From: Pseudopelobacter sp964542535
Lineage (GTDB): Bacteria > Desulfobacterota > Desulfuromonadia > Geobacterales > Pseudopelobacteraceae
Length of the DNA stretch: 64,000 bases
Reading direction: 5' to 3'
Assembly (NCBI GenBank): GCA_964542535.1
Contig: CAZIUE010000020.1
Span: 1-64,000, forward strand
Position numbers and translations under genes: made by a program. Below are positions 53,323 to 62,734 of this stretch, piece after piece; position 1 is the first letter of the stretch, and the number at the start of each line of letters is the position of its first letter. The notes beneath the pieces are model-generated. The model did no database searches. It saw only the letters and a list, made by a program, of their open reading frames with translations, and was not told the DNA's origin.

Positions 53323-53510
53323 GCGGCAGTCGGGGGCTGCCTGCGTTCGCGTGGACGGGCTATTTCTGTACTTCCAAGGCTTGATGAAGCTACAGCCGAT
53401 AAACTCAGCCCTTCGGGCTTCAGACAGTATCGGCTGTAGCCGCTTCATTTCGCCAGGAAGTACGATGAAATAGCCCTGATGTGCTCTCTCCGGTAGCCCC
53501 CGACTGCCGC
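53323..53510. repeat. 188-bp nested palindromic element
   Basis: Four nested inverted-repeat levels around one centre: GCGGCAGTCGGGGGCT (53323-53338) with its exact complement at 53495-53510; GGGCTATTTC (53357-53366) with GAAATAGCCC (53467-53476); TGAAGCTACAGCCGATA with TATCGGCTGTAGCCGCTTCA; and an inner CAGCCC-TTCG-GGGCT-type hairpin. The transcript or single strand could fold into one long hairpin. It lies between two minus-strand genes. Confidence 0.8.
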
Positions 53511-53546
53511 GTCTCTGTTCGAAAGTCGCGTCCGCCGGATGACGAA

Positions 53547-55139
53547 TCATGCGGTGTTTTCCGTGATCACCCGCGGGTCCATGAAGTGGGGCAGATAGTC
53601 GGGCCCCCCTGCCTTGCCTCCCAGCCCGGACATGCCCGAACCGCCGAAAGGCTGGCGCCCCACCAGGGCGCCGGTGATCCTGCGGTTGAGGTAGAGGTTG
53701 CCCACCCGGAATTCGCGGCGCGCCCGCTCCAGATACTCCGGGGTGCGGCTGAAGATCCCGCCGGTCAGGGCGAAGCGGGTGGAATTGGCCCACTGGAGCG
53801 CCTGGTTGAAGTCCCTGGCCCGCATGAGCGCCAGGACCGGACCGAAGATCTCTTCCTGGGCGATGCGGTGCTCCGGCCTGATGTTGCCGATGATGGTCGG
53901 AGGCACCCAGTACCCTTCGCCGGAGGGGACCGGTCCGGAGGAGAGCACGTTCCCTTCCTGACCTCCGATGCGGATATACTCCCCGATTCTGCGCTGGGCG
54001 GCCCCGTCGCACACCGCCCCCATCTTGAAGCAGGGCTCCTCGGCCGGGCCGATGCTCCATCCCCTGGCTGCCTCCACCAGGCGCTCCACGAGCTCGTCGT
54101 ACAGCCCGTCCGTTACGATGACCCGCGAGCAGGCCGAACATTTCTGTCCCTGGAAACCGAAGGCCGAGGAGAGGATCTGGGGGACGGCCTGCTCCAGGTC
54201 GGCGCTGTCATCGATGATGATGGCGTTCTTCCCCCCCATCTCGGCGATGACCCGCTTGATGGTTGCCTGCCCCTCCTGTACGTGGGCGGCACGTCGGATG
54301 ATGCGCAGCCCCACCTCCAGGGAGCCGGTGAAGGCGATCAGGCTGATGTCCGGGTGGTCCACCAGGGAGTCTCCCACCAGGCTCCCCCGGGCGGGAAGGA
54401 AGTTGAAGACGCCGGCGGGCAGGCCGGCCTGGGAGAACAGCTCCACCAGCTGGTAGCCCACGAGGGGAGTGAGGCTGGAGGGCTTGAACACCACCGTGTT
54501 GCCGGTGACCAGGGCAGCCGCCGTCATGCCCATGCTGATGGCCAGGGGGAAGTTCCAGGGGGCGATCACCGCCGCCACCCCCCTCGGCTCGTACAGGTAC
54601 AGGTTCCGTTCACCGGCAACGGCGCCCAGTGTGCGGGGGACGGCCAGGCGGAGCATCTCACGGCCGTAATACTCAAGGAAATCGATGGCTTCAGCCACGT
54701 CGGCCTGGGATTGATCCCACTGCTTGCCGATCTCCAGAACCTGCCAGGCGGCAAGTTCGAAGGAGCGTGCGCGGATGAGTGCGGCGGTCTTCAGCAGGTA
54801 TGCGGCCCGCTCCTGGGGGGCGGTGTCGCGCCAGACGGGAAACGCCGCTCTGGCGGCGGCGATGGCCTGGTTCAGCTGGGCGCTTCCCGCAAGACAGACC
54901 CGTCCCAGTTCTTCGGAAGGGCGGGCCGGATTGACTGAGGGGAGCATGTCGTCGGTTCTCGTCTCCCGGCCGTTGATGTACAGCGGATAGAGCGCGCCCA
55001 GGCGGGAGCGGGCCCGGCTCAGGGCCGCGGCAAAGGCATCCCGCTGATCGTGGCGGCTGAAATCCGCCAGGGGGTGGTTGGCGAAGGGGGGCAGGTTTTC
55101 CGGGTCGATGCGTTCGGCCAAGGGTTCGCGCGTGTTCAT
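53547..55139 (-). CDS. 1-pyrroline-5-carboxylate dehydrogenase
   Basis: 530 residues, aldehyde dehydrogenase fold of the P5C dehydrogenase (PruA/RocA) branch: APWNFPLAISMGMTAAALV, GYQLVELFSQAGLPAGVFNFLPARGS in part, active-site Glu in IAEMGGKNAIIID and nucleophile Cys in FGFQGQKCSACSR, and the QPFGGSGMSGLGGKAGGPDYL C-terminus. It oxidises glutamate semialdehyde to glutamate, the second step of proline breakdown. No proline dehydrogenase domain or gene is adjacent. GGAGG precedes the ATG. Confidence 0.9.
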   Translation of the reverse strand: MNTREPLAERIDPENLPPFANHPLADFSRHDQRDAFAAALSRARSRLGALYPLYINGRETRTDDMLPSVNPARPSEELGRVCLAGSAQLNQAIAAARAAFPVWRDTAPQERAAYLLKTAALIRARSFELAAWQVLEIGKQWDQSQADVAEAIDFLEYYGREMLRLAVPRTLGAVAGERNLYLYEPRGVAAVIAPWNFPLAISMGMTAAALVTGNTVVFKPSSLTPLVGYQLVELFSQAGLPAGVFNFLPARGSLVGDSLVDHPDISLIAFTGSLEVGLRIIRRAAHVQEGQATIKRVIAEMGGKNAIIIDDSADLEQAVPQILSSAFGFQGQKCSACSRVIVTDGLYDELVERLVEAARGWSIGPAEEPCFKMGAVCDGAAQRRIGEYIRIGGQEGNVLSSGPVPSGEGYWVPPTIIGNIRPEHRIAQEEIFGPVLALMRARDFNQALQWANSTRFALTGGIFSRTPEYLERARREFRVGNLYLNRRITGALVGRQPFGGSGMSGLGGKAGGPDYLPHFMDPRVITENTA

Positions 55140-55271
55140 GGTCGCCTCCGTAGTCCGGCGGTACTGACTATAAAAAGATAGCGAAGATCCGGGGGGTGTA
55201 AAGGGAGGCCTGGTCGGCGGGGGCGAAGTGAAGGGGGGTAAGGCGAGGCGGGTGTCGGGGGGAAGGCGGTT

Positions 55272-55727
55272 TCAGGATGTTCCCGCCGGTTGTTGGGGGG
55301 CGTTGATGCGGGCGGTCGCCTCGTCAGCGATCGTTTCCGCATCCAGGAGCCGGGCCTTCCCTTCGGGAAGGTCCAGGGTGCGGCTGACAAAGGGCCCGTC
55401 CGCCATCTGGCGAACCTGGATCCGGTCCGGGTCCGCCGGTACGATGCGCAGGACCCGCTGCACCAGGAAGGCCAGGGAGGCCACGTCGGGATGGAGCACC
55501 ACCAGCTTCTCCGGCCGATGATCCGGCGGCATCCCCATGAAGGAGGCCAGGTCCATGACCGCCGTGATGACGCCCTGGCAACTGGTTACGCCGCGATAGC
55601 AGGAGGGCGCCGTTGGCAGGGGGGAGAGCTCTCCCGGTTCGCGAATCTCGGCCACTTGGTCCAGGGACAGGGCGAACAGTCTGCCGCCAAGCAGGAAGAT
55701 CAGGTAGCGGCCGGCGTCATTCCCCAT
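55272..55727 (-). CDS. CheW-like chemotaxis coupling protein
   Basis: 151 residues, single CheW domain: RYLIFLLGGRLFALSLDQVAEIREPGELSPLP in part, CYRGVTSCQGVITAVMDLASFMG, LVVLHPDVASLAFLVQRV. It begins within the last 11 bases of the upstream MCP gene, so the two are coupled and probably form one signalling unit. Less conserved than canonical CheW (Cys/Ser in the RG-I-V region), which may tune it to its partner receptor. Confidence 0.85.
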   Translation of the reverse strand: MGNDAGRYLIFLLGGRLFALSLDQVAEIREPGELSPLPTAPSCYRGVTSCQGVITAVMDLASFMGMPPDHRPEKLVVLHPDVASLAFLVQRVLRIVPADPDRIQVRQMADGPFVSRTLDLPEGKARLLDAETIADEATARINAPQQPAGTS

Positions 55728-57003
55728 GGTGCGTATCCGTCTCAGGCACGACCTGGAAGCGTCCCACCACGGTCAGCAGCCTCTCCGCCAGGTCGGCCAG
55801 TTCCTTGGTCGAGCTGGCCATGTCCTGCATGGCCGACAGCTGTTCTCCGGTCGCCGCCGAGACCTGTTCCGTTGCCGCGGCGTTGCCGTCGGCCACCCGG
55901 GCGATCTCGTCCACTGCCTTGACCATCTCCTTGGACCCCTCCAGCTGCTGCTGGGAAAGGTCGGCGATGCTGGCGGCTCTCCGTTCCGTCTCCAGAACCG
56001 TGAAGATGATATCCTTGAAGGCGCTGGCGGCGATGTCGATGCTCTTCTTCCCCTCGTTGATGGTCCGGGTGCTCTCCAGGATGCTGTCGTGCAAACGGTG
56101 GCTTTCCTCCCGCAGCCCCTCGATCATCTCGCTGATCTCGGAGGCCGACTCGGCCGAGCCGTCGGCCAGCTTGCGCACCTCGTCGGCCACCACCGCGAAC
56201 CCCTTGCCGTATTCCCCGGCCCGGGCCGCCTCGATGGAGGCGTTCAGGGCCAGCAGATTGGTCTGGCGGGCCACCTCGCCGATGAAGTAGGCGATCTTGC
56301 TCACCTTCTGCAATCGGGCGTTGAAGCCGTCGAAGCGTCGGCCGATGGACTCCTGGCGGTCGAAGAAGATTTTCATCCGCTCCAGGGATTCGGTGGCCTG
56401 GCTGCCGCCATGGCGGGCGGTCTGGCTCGTCTCCCGGGCAGCGGCCGCGGTCTCCCTGGCCCGGCCGGCCACCAGCTCGATGGCGATGGCCATCTCGCGG
56501 ATGGTCCGGGAGCTCTGCTCCACCATGGCGGCCTGGGTCTCGGCCCCTTGGGCGATCAGTTCCATGGTGCGGGTCACCTCTTCGGTGGAGCAGCTGATCT
56601 CCCGGGCGGTGGAGTTGAGCTCCCGGGCTGATTCGGTCAGTTGGCGCGAGGTGGTCTTGATGTGCCCCACCAGGTCGCGCAGGTTCTGGAGCATCAGGTT
56701 GATCAGACCAGCCAGGTCATGGGTCTCGTCCGGGATTCGTGAAGGGGAGAGCGCTACGTCGCGGGTCAGGTCTCCCCGGCTGATGGACTCCGCCGCATGG
56801 GTGAGCCGGCCGATGTTGGCGGTGAAGCGCCTGGAGAAGATCCAACCCAGGATCAGGCCGGCGGTGAGGGCCACCACGTATCCCAGGATGGCGCTGATCG
56901 CCGGCGAATAGCCCAGAAGCGCCACCAGCCTGGGGCTGAAGGCCACCGCAGCCACGACGACGATGAATCCGAGGATGAACTTGTACCCTATGGGGATGCG
57001 CAT
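55717..57003 (-). CDS. Methyl-accepting chemotaxis protein without periplasmic sensor
   Basis: 428 residues from ATG 57003 (AGGAGG upstream). Two adjacent helices (YKFILGFIVVVAAVAF; AISAILGYVVALTAGLILGW) with only a short loop, then HAMP and a signalling domain with tip VARQTNLLALNASIEAARAGEYGKGFAVVADEVR in part. It lacks an extracellular domain, so it may sense through the membrane or by a partner. Ends PETDTHHGE with no tethering pentapeptide. Operon with the CheW-like gene. Confidence 0.92.
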   Translation of the reverse strand: MRIPIGYKFILGFIVVVAAVAFSPRLVALLGYSPAISAILGYVVALTAGLILGWIFSRRFTANIGRLTHAAESISRGDLTRDVALSPSRIPDETHDLAGLINLMLQNLRDLVGHIKTTSRQLTESARELNSTAREISCSTEEVTRTMELIAQGAETQAAMVEQSSRTIREMAIAIELVAGRARETAAAARETSQTARHGGSQATESLERMKIFFDRQESIGRRFDGFNARLQKVSKIAYFIGEVARQTNLLALNASIEAARAGEYGKGFAVVADEVRKLADGSAESASEISEMIEGLREESHRLHDSILESTRTINEGKKSIDIAASAFKDIIFTVLETERRAASIADLSQQQLEGSKEMVKAVDEIARVADGNAAATEQVSAATGEQLSAMQDMASSTKELADLAERLLTVVGRFQVVPETDTHHGE

Positions 57004-57193
57004 GAACACTCCTCCTGATTTCAGGGCGGTGGCGGTGCGGCGGGCAGCGGTCGTGACTCGCGCACGGTTATGTTTTCCTGGTGGCACGAGTGGGCTCTGA
57101 ATGCTAGTATGGTGACTCTTCTATCACGAAGCGGTGCGGCGCGCAACCGGCCAGGGGGCGCGCACGGCTTCGTTCCGAGGGGTGGAATTGGCC

Positions 57194-57985
57194 ATGGATC
57201 AGCAGATACGACCGGGAGAGGACGCCGTTGATCCGGCGCGGCGACTTCGTCAGGTCATGACGGCGGACAAGGAACAGCTGTATCAGATCATGCAGAGCCA
57301 GGAGGGTGATCTGCTGCTGGCGGCCCTGCGCAACCCGGCCCTGGACGAAAACCACCTCCTGGCGCTGCTGAAGCGGCGCGGCCTGCCGGAGGAGCTTTTC
57401 ACCACCCTGTACGCCTCCAGGCGGCTGCTGGAACAGTACCGGGTCCTCTCCGTCCTGGGGAGTCACCCCGACACTCCCGCCCCTATCGCCCAGGCCCTGC
57501 TCCCCCGACTCTATATCCTTGATCTGGCCCGGATCTCGCTTCTCCCCGGCCTGTCTCCTGATCTGCGCCTGCTGGCGGAACGCTGCATCATCCAGCGCCT
57601 CCCCACCCAGCCCCTGGGAACCAGGCTGACCCTGGCGCGCCGGGGGACCGCTCCGGTGGTGGAGGCGTTGCTGCGGGCAGGTGAGCCGGCCGTGGTGGAG
57701 GCCTGCCTCTCCAATCCGTGGCTGAAGGAGGGGGCGGTGCACCAGTTCATCGGTTCCTACCAGGCTACCGACGAAACCATCTCCATGGTGGCCCGCAGCC
57801 CCCGCTGGCAGGGACGCCCCAATATCCGTCTGGCCATCCTCAAGAACCCCCGTACCCCGGCCGTCTGGTTCAGCCGGTTCCTGCCCGGGCTCTCCCACCG
57901 CGTTCTCCGGGAGCTGCTCTCCGTCCAGCGTCTCACCATGGCCCAGAAAGAGCTGGTGCGCCAGGCCCTCAACGCCCATGGCTAG
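57194..57985 (+). CDS. Conserved helical-repeat protein of unknown function
   Basis: 263 residues, all-helical with repeated units of about 25 residues (LLLAALRNPALDENHLLALLKRRG; VLSVLGSHPDTPAPIAQALLPRL; VVEACLSNPWLKEGAVHQFIG), resembling the DUF2336/leucine-rich-variant type repeats. No catalytic motif. ATG 57194 is chosen as it begins the conserved sequence; an upstream start adds a low-complexity Arg-rich tail. It overlaps the start of the NlpC/P60 gene by eight bases. Confidence 0.65.
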   Translation: MDQQIRPGEDAVDPARRLRQVMTADKEQLYQIMQSQEGDLLLAALRNPALDENHLLALLKRRGLPEELFTTLYASRRLLEQYRVLSVLGSHPDTPAPIAQALLPRLYILDLARISLLPGLSPDLRLLAERCIIQRLPTQPLGTRLTLARRGTAPVVEALLRAGEPAVVEACLSNPWLKEGAVHQFIGSYQATDETISMVARSPRWQGRPNIRLAILKNPRTPAVWFSRFLPGLSHRVLRELLSVQRLTMAQKELVRQALNAHG

Positions 57986-58880
57986 TCTGCTCTCCACACT
58001 CCTGGCAGCGCTCCTGTTCTGTCTGGCGCCCCTGCCGGCCCGGGCCGATCTCTACGCCGTTGCCCGCCTGGCAACGCCGGTGCTGAACAGCCCCGCTCTT
58101 GGGGAGCTGTTCGGCGGCAGGGACGGCAGGAGCCTGAAGGTCGACCGGTGCGGTCAGGTGCGGGAGCTGGAGTTCATCGCCCTGCCGGGAACGGTCTTCA
58201 GGGTGCGGTCGGAGCTTCGCCGGGGGGAGTTGAGGATTCTGCAGGTGGAGACGGACGATTATCCGTCCCCCCCGGGAGGCGCGCTCTACCTGGACAGCCG
58301 CATGGTGGCGTTCAGCACCCAGCCGCCTCCTTCCCCCGTGCGGCGCCTGCCGGAGCGGGATGCCATCCTGGCCGGCCTGAGGAGTTTCCTGGGGAGTCCC
58401 TATGTGTGGGGGGGCAATGTGCGCCAGGGGATTCCCGAACTGCTGACGCTGTACTACCGGGGGAGTTTTGACCGTGACGAAGAACGACGGTTCACCCTGG
58501 CCGGGCTTGATTGCTCCGGCCTGCTCTATGCAGCCACCAACGGCCTGACTCCCCGCAACACCTCACGCCTGGTTCACTTCGGCAGGGGCCTGCCGGTGGC
58601 GGGCAGGGGGGCGCGGGAGCTGGCTCCCCTGCTGGAACCGCTGGACCTGATCGTATGGAACGGTCATGTGATCATCGTCCTGGACCGGGAGACGGTCATC
58701 GAGAGCCGTCTGGAGTGCGACGGGCCGGGGCGGGGCGGGGTAGTGGTGACGCCGCTGCTCCGGCGCCTGGAACAGATCATGGCCACCCGGAGGCCCCTGG
58801 ATGCCTGGCCTTCGGGGAGCAGCCGGCGGGACGGCTTTGTGGTCCGGCGCTGGTACGGTCCGGAGCAGTTGATTATGTAG
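57978..58880 (+). CDS. NlpC/P60-family peptidoglycan hydrolase
   Basis: 300 residues. Signal peptide (LLSTLLAALLFCLAPLPARA), an SH3-like middle part, then an NlpC/P60 domain from about 128: SPYVWGGNVRQG, LAGLDCSGLLYAATNG with Cys179, and LIVWNGHVIIVLD with His230. It cleaves peptide crosslinks in the periplasm. Coupled to the upstream helical-repeat protein by overlap. Confidence 0.87.
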   Translation: MASLLSTLLAALLFCLAPLPARADLYAVARLATPVLNSPALGELFGGRDGRSLKVDRCGQVRELEFIALPGTVFRVRSELRRGELRILQVETDDYPSPPGGALYLDSRMVAFSTQPPPSPVRRLPERDAILAGLRSFLGSPYVWGGNVRQGIPELLTLYYRGSFDRDEERRFTLAGLDCSGLLYAATNGLTPRNTSRLVHFGRGLPVAGRGARELAPLLEPLDLIVWNGHVIIVLDRETVIESRLECDGPGRGGVVVTPLLRRLEQIMATRRPLDAWPSGSSRRDGFVVRRWYGPEQLIM

Positions 58881-59037
58881 CAGACATCGGATTTACTCAA
58901 AGAAACGATGCCTGTGGTGCCGGTGCGACTATCTCACCAGAATCAATGGGCATTATGGCAAAGGCTGGAATGTGGCTATATCTCTCTGAGTATCGTTGAA
59001 TCATAGTCGGCCCCATTGGCACATCAAGAGAGGAAAA

Positions 59038-59502
59038 ATGAGAGCCAAAACCAAAATAGGAATTGTCGCCTTCGGTTGCTGCCTCGTTATCATCATCGGG
59101 TATTTCCTCGTCGCACTAGAAATTTTCCCATCAAATCAACTCGAATCCACTTTACGAAAAGCTATTGCGGAGAAGAGAGGCGGAACGTTGACCATCCAAG
59201 AGGTGACGCCGTTCAAGTGGGACAGACTCGACATCTACACGCCGTACACAAATTACATAGATGAAAACGGCAGAAGAGTCGACGTCGATGAGGGCCACAG
59301 CCATTTGGTCTTCACAAACAAGGGTGCATTAGTCGCAACATTGAATTTCAAGAGATACTATGGTGACTTCGCTGGCCTCTACCGCAAGGAGGGCTATACT
59401 CCTGCATCTGCACGCTTTAAAGTGGCCGACACAAATAAAGGATCGAGGGTAACGCTTGAATGGGGTGGCGAGAAAAGCCCAACAAGGCCAGTGGAGCGGT
59501 GA
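59038..59502 (+). CDS. Hypothetical membrane-anchored protein, possible integron cassette
   Basis: 154 residues: N-terminal anchor IVAFGCCLVIIIGYFLVAL, then a soluble domain (FKWDRLDIYTPYTNYIDENG, HSHLVFTNKGALVATLNFKR) of no recognised family. GAGAGGAAAA precedes ATG 59038. Much lower GC than the flanking genes, and its stop lies inside an attC-like site, both typical of integron gene cassettes. Confidence 0.65.
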   Translation: MRAKTKIGIVAFGCCLVIIIGYFLVALEIFPSNQLESTLRKAIAEKRGGTLTIQEVTPFKWDRLDIYTPYTNYIDENGRRVDVDEGHSHLVFTNKGALVATLNFKRYYGDFAGLYRKEGYTPASARFKVADTNKGSRVTLEWGGEKSPTRPVER

Positions 59503-59529
59503 ACCCGCTCACCGCCCACGCCGTTATGC
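59477..59529 (+). other. attC-like recombination site
   Basis: GCCCAAC (59477-59483) and GTTATGC (59523-59529) flank GGC...GCC inner boxes and the stem GTGGAGCGG-TGAAC-CCGCTCAC, which has one unpaired G. Order and size (53 bp) follow R''-L''-stem-L'-R'. GTTATGC departs at one position from the GTTRRRY consensus. Confidence 0.55.
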
Positions 59530-59552
59530 AAGAAAACAATAAAAGGAAAAAC

Positions 59553-59930
59553 ATGAGAAACAGCGCTTTTATCCTCGGATTCTTTCTGCTCGTAGCTCTC
59601 TTTGTCGCTTTGCCTGCAAGTGCTAGCAACCCTATTGACGAAGAGCATGCATTAAAGGTTCTTGTGGCGCAAATTCAGAAAGACAAACTTTATGAAAGAT
59701 GGACTAGCTTGGCCTGCCTGTCTTTTGTCACAGAGAAAAAAACAAAGAAATTCATAGATATTGCAATCCTTGAGAAACATGGTGGCAAGTGTCCTGGCGA
59801 TCTTGACACATCTCCAGTGGTAGATCGTTTCAGAGTAAATCGATTGACGCATAAAATTGAGTGGTTTGAGCCGATAGAAGGTGAGCTAAAACCTTACAGG
59901 GCCGTATTGAAGTTTAGGCTGGAAAAGTAA
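59553..59930 (+). CDS. Hypothetical secreted protein, possible integron cassette
   Basis: 125 residues; signal peptide FILGFFLLVALFVALPASA, then a small domain (ALKVLVAQIQKDKLYERWTSL, FVTEKKTKKFIDIAILEKHG, PVVDRFRVNRLTHKIEWFEP) with a PepSY/DUF-like alpha-beta look and no named family. AAAAGGAAAA precedes ATG 59553; ATG 59526 is possible. AT-rich compared with neighbours; lies directly after the attC-like site. No second attC was recognised downstream. Confidence 0.62.
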   Translation: MRNSAFILGFFLLVALFVALPASASNPIDEEHALKVLVAQIQKDKLYERWTSLACLSFVTEKKTKKFIDIAILEKHGGKCPGDLDTSPVVDRFRVNRLTHKIEWFEPIEGELKPYRAVLKFRLEK

Positions 59931-60222
59931 CTACAGACGATTGCATAACCATCGGCAACAACGGTCAAACCGCTGGTGCCTCAGCCCCGTTGGTCTGAAT
60001 CAGGCTCCTCACCGTTTCACGTGGATAGCGAAAAATCGAGTTTACCAGTTATGAGATAAGCCATGGTGACCTGGTTCTTCGGTGACCGGGACCCCTCTTG
60101 CTCTTCTCTTGGCAGCCTGGACGAGGCCGTTGATCGCCCAGTTGTACCAGCTCTTCAGAAGGGCCTCCGGCAGCCCTAAATGCCAATGCACGTTTTTCAC
60201 CCAAAAGGAGTACACGATCACC
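59931..60222. other. Intergenic region before the PBP gene
   Basis: No plus-strand gene supported. The minus strand has an open frame (60042-60341) whose tail reads NVHWHLGLPEALLKSWYNWAINGL; it lacks a ribosome site and runs into the PBP gene, so it may be a decayed fragment. Confidence 0.4.
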
Positions 60223-62220
60223 GTGATTTCCCACCCATCCCACTCTTCAAGAATATGGATCTGCTTTATCCTGCTGTGCGGTTTCCTCCTCATGCCCTCC
60301 GCGCCGCTCCTGGCCCGGGAAAGCTTTGCCACCCATCCCACGTTGCCGCGGGGCTACAGCTCCATCAGGGTCTTCGACAGCCAGGGGCGCTTCGTGGGCC
60401 GGATTCTTCATGAAGGCAGGTACTGGGTCTCCATCGACCGCATCCCCTCATTTCTGCAGAAGGCGCTCATCGCCGTGGAGGACGCCCGTTTCTACGAGCA
60501 CAACGGCATCGATATGCGCGGCATTGCCCGGGCCCTGGTAAAGGACGTGGTCAAGGGGAGGATGGCCGAAGGGGGGTCCACCATCACCCAGCAGCTGATC
60601 AAGAACCGCTATCTTTCAGGGGAGAAGACCCTCGACAGGAAGCTGAAGGAAGGGCGCATGGCCCTGGAGTTCGAACAGAAGTACACCAAGAAGCAGATCC
60701 TGGAGATGTACTTCAACGAGATCTACTTCGGCAACGGCGCCTGGGGCATCGCCCAGGCCGCCCGGCTCTACTTCGACAAGAACCCGGAGGAACTGACCGA
60801 GGCGGAATGCTCGCTTCTGGCCGGAGTGCCCAAGGCGCCGGGCGTCTACAATCCGCGGGGCCCGGGGGCCAGGGTCACGGCCCGCAGGGACCTGGTGCTC
60901 GGGCGCATGGTGGAGCTGGGCATGATCTCCCGCGCCAAGCAGCAGAAACTGCGGACCCATCCCCCTTCGGTCATCCCCGTTGCTTCGGCCCCGTCATACC
61001 TGGCCCATATCCGCGCCCTGTTGGTCCAGCAGTACGGAGCAGGGATCGTCGAGCGGGGCGGGCTGGAGGTGACTACGGCCCTGGACCTGAGGCTCCAGAA
61101 ACTGGCGGAGAAAACCATGGAAGAAGGGCTCCGGCATGTGCCGTCGCGGCCCCAGGGGGCCCTGGTCTGCCTGGATCCCGCCAGCGGTGATCTGCTGGCC
61201 ATGGTGGGGGGAGTCGGCTCCGACGCCGGTGGCTACAACCGGGCCCTGGCGGCCCGGCGCCAGCCCGGCTCGGCCATAAAGCCGCTCATCTTCGCCGCGG
61301 CCCTGGAGCAGGGGCGGACGGCGGCCGACATCTGGGACGACCGGCCGGTGAGCTACAGCCGCGGCAACGGTGGAACCTGGAAACCGCGCAACTACGGCGG
61401 AGAGAGCTTCGGCAGCCTGTCGCTCAGGCAGGCCCTGGCCTACTCCAACAACGTCATCACGGTCAAGCTGCTGGACAGCATCGGTATCCCCGCGTTTTCC
61501 GATCTGGCCACCCGTCTGGGGCTGTCCCTGCGGACGCACGACCTGACCCTTGCCCTGGGAACCGCGGAGGTCAGCCTGGGCGACCTGGCCCTGGCCTATG
61601 CCCCCTTGGCCAACGGCGGCTCGCTCCCCCGGGCGCGCAGCATCATCCGCATCTACGACCGGAAAACCAAGGGCTGGACCAGCAATCCCCCGCTGCTCAC
61701 CCCGGTGATTTCTCCGGCAACCGCCTGTGTCACCACCCAGATGATGAGAGATGTCATGATCTACGGGACCGCCAAGAGCCTGAAGAGCTTTGCCGTGAAA
61801 CGCCCCTCGGCGGGCAAGACCGGCACCACCGACGACTACCGGGATGCCTGGTTCCTGGGCTATACTCCCCAGCTCATAACCGGCATCTGGGTGGGGCACG
61901 ACCGGCCGCGACCCGAAGGGAGGGGCTTTACCGGGGGGGCGATTCCGGCGCCCATCTGGCGGCGCTTCATGGAGCAGGCCTTGGCTTCCCGGCCGGCCGC
62001 CGATTTCCCCCGGCCCGAAACGGTGGTCTCAGTGACCATCGATCCCGACACCGGTTTTCTTGCCACCCCTGACTGTCCCCGCACGCGGGTTGAGTTCTTC
62101 GTCCAGGGCACCCAGCCCACCGAGACCTGTCCCGACCATGGCGCACGGGTTGCCCCGGACACGGCCACTCCCGAAGAGGAGCCTGCCGCGGATAACGGGC
62201 CGTCCGACCGGCAGCCCTGA
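60223..62220 (+). CDS. Bifunctional penicillin-binding protein, PBP1A/1C type
   Basis: 665 residues from GTG 60223 (AAAAGGAG 13 bases upstream; the start is uncertain). Short membrane segment WICFILLCGFLLMPSAPLL; glycosyltransferase domain with AVEDARFYEHNGIDMRGIAR (catalytic Glu), GGSTITQQLIKN and NEIYFGNGAWGIAQAA; transpeptidase domain with SAIK in RQPGSAIKPLIFAAALEQG, SNN in ALAYSNNVITVKLLD and KTGT in SAGKTGTTDDYRDAWFLGYT. Polymerises and crosslinks peptidoglycan. The C-terminus has a Cys pair (TPDCPRTR, TCPDHG). Confidence 0.9.
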   Translation: MISHPSHSSRIWICFILLCGFLLMPSAPLLARESFATHPTLPRGYSSIRVFDSQGRFVGRILHEGRYWVSIDRIPSFLQKALIAVEDARFYEHNGIDMRGIARALVKDVVKGRMAEGGSTITQQLIKNRYLSGEKTLDRKLKEGRMALEFEQKYTKKQILEMYFNEIYFGNGAWGIAQAARLYFDKNPEELTEAECSLLAGVPKAPGVYNPRGPGARVTARRDLVLGRMVELGMISRAKQQKLRTHPPSVIPVASAPSYLAHIRALLVQQYGAGIVERGGLEVTTALDLRLQKLAEKTMEEGLRHVPSRPQGALVCLDPASGDLLAMVGGVGSDAGGYNRALAARRQPGSAIKPLIFAAALEQGRTAADIWDDRPVSYSRGNGGTWKPRNYGGESFGSLSLRQALAYSNNVITVKLLDSIGIPAFSDLATRLGLSLRTHDLTLALGTAEVSLGDLALAYAPLANGGSLPRARSIIRIYDRKTKGWTSNPPLLTPVISPATACVTTQMMRDVMIYGTAKSLKSFAVKRPSAGKTGTTDDYRDAWFLGYTPQLITGIWVGHDRPRPEGRGFTGGAIPAPIWRRFMEQALASRPAADFPRPETVVSVTIDPDTGFLATPDCPRTRVEFFVQGTQPTETCPDHGARVAPDTATPEEEPAADNGPSDRQP

Positions 62221-62251
62221 GGGGGCACACACGCGACACAAGGAGTTTTGT

Positions 62252-62704
62252 TTGAGTTTTTCCGTACGCAATCCCGAGTATGAGACACGCATCCACGAAC
62301 GGTTTTCCACCACCGGCACCATGGAGACGCTGGCCGCCAGGCTGGTGCGCCTGGCGCCGGGGGAGGCCGAGCTGGAGCTTCCCTTTCGCCACGGACTGAG
62401 CCAGACCAACGGTTTCTTCCACGGCGGCATCATCGGCACCATGCTGGATACCGTCTGCGGCTATGCGGCCCTGACCCTTATGCGTGCCGAAGACGAGGTT
62501 CTCACCGTGGAGTATAAGGCGAACTTTCTGGCGCCGGCGGCGGGTGAACTGCTCCTGGCGCGGGGCAGGGTGATGCGCAACGGCCGCAGGATCATCGTCT
62601 GCGAAGCCGATGGCCTGATGAAGGGGGATGACAACGGCGAGAAGCTGGTGGCCAGGATGACCGCAACCATGATGGCGGTGCGGCTGCGACCGCAGGCCAT
62701 CTGA
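62252..62704 (+). CDS. PaaI-type hotdog thioesterase
   Basis: 150 residues, TTG start with AAGGAG seven bases upstream. NGFFHGGIIGTMLDTVCGYAAL holds the HGG and catalytic Asp/Glu region of the PaaI/YbgC-like hotdog fold; VEYKANFLAPAAGELLLARG and the C-terminal VARMTATMMAV are typical. Hydrolyses acyl-CoA thioesters; substrate unknown. Confidence 0.85.
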   Translation: MSFSVRNPEYETRIHERFSTTGTMETLAARLVRLAPGEAELELPFRHGLSQTNGFFHGGIIGTMLDTVCGYAALTLMRAEDEVLTVEYKANFLAPAAGELLLARGRVMRNGRRIIVCEADGLMKGDDNGEKLVARMTATMMAVRLRPQAI

Positions 62705-62734
62705 GGGAAGGTGAAGGAGTACCATCCACATCCT

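Noticed and set aside
60042..60341. Minus-strand 99-residue protein
   Set aside because: No ribosome site and antisense to the PBP start; at best a decayed fragment.
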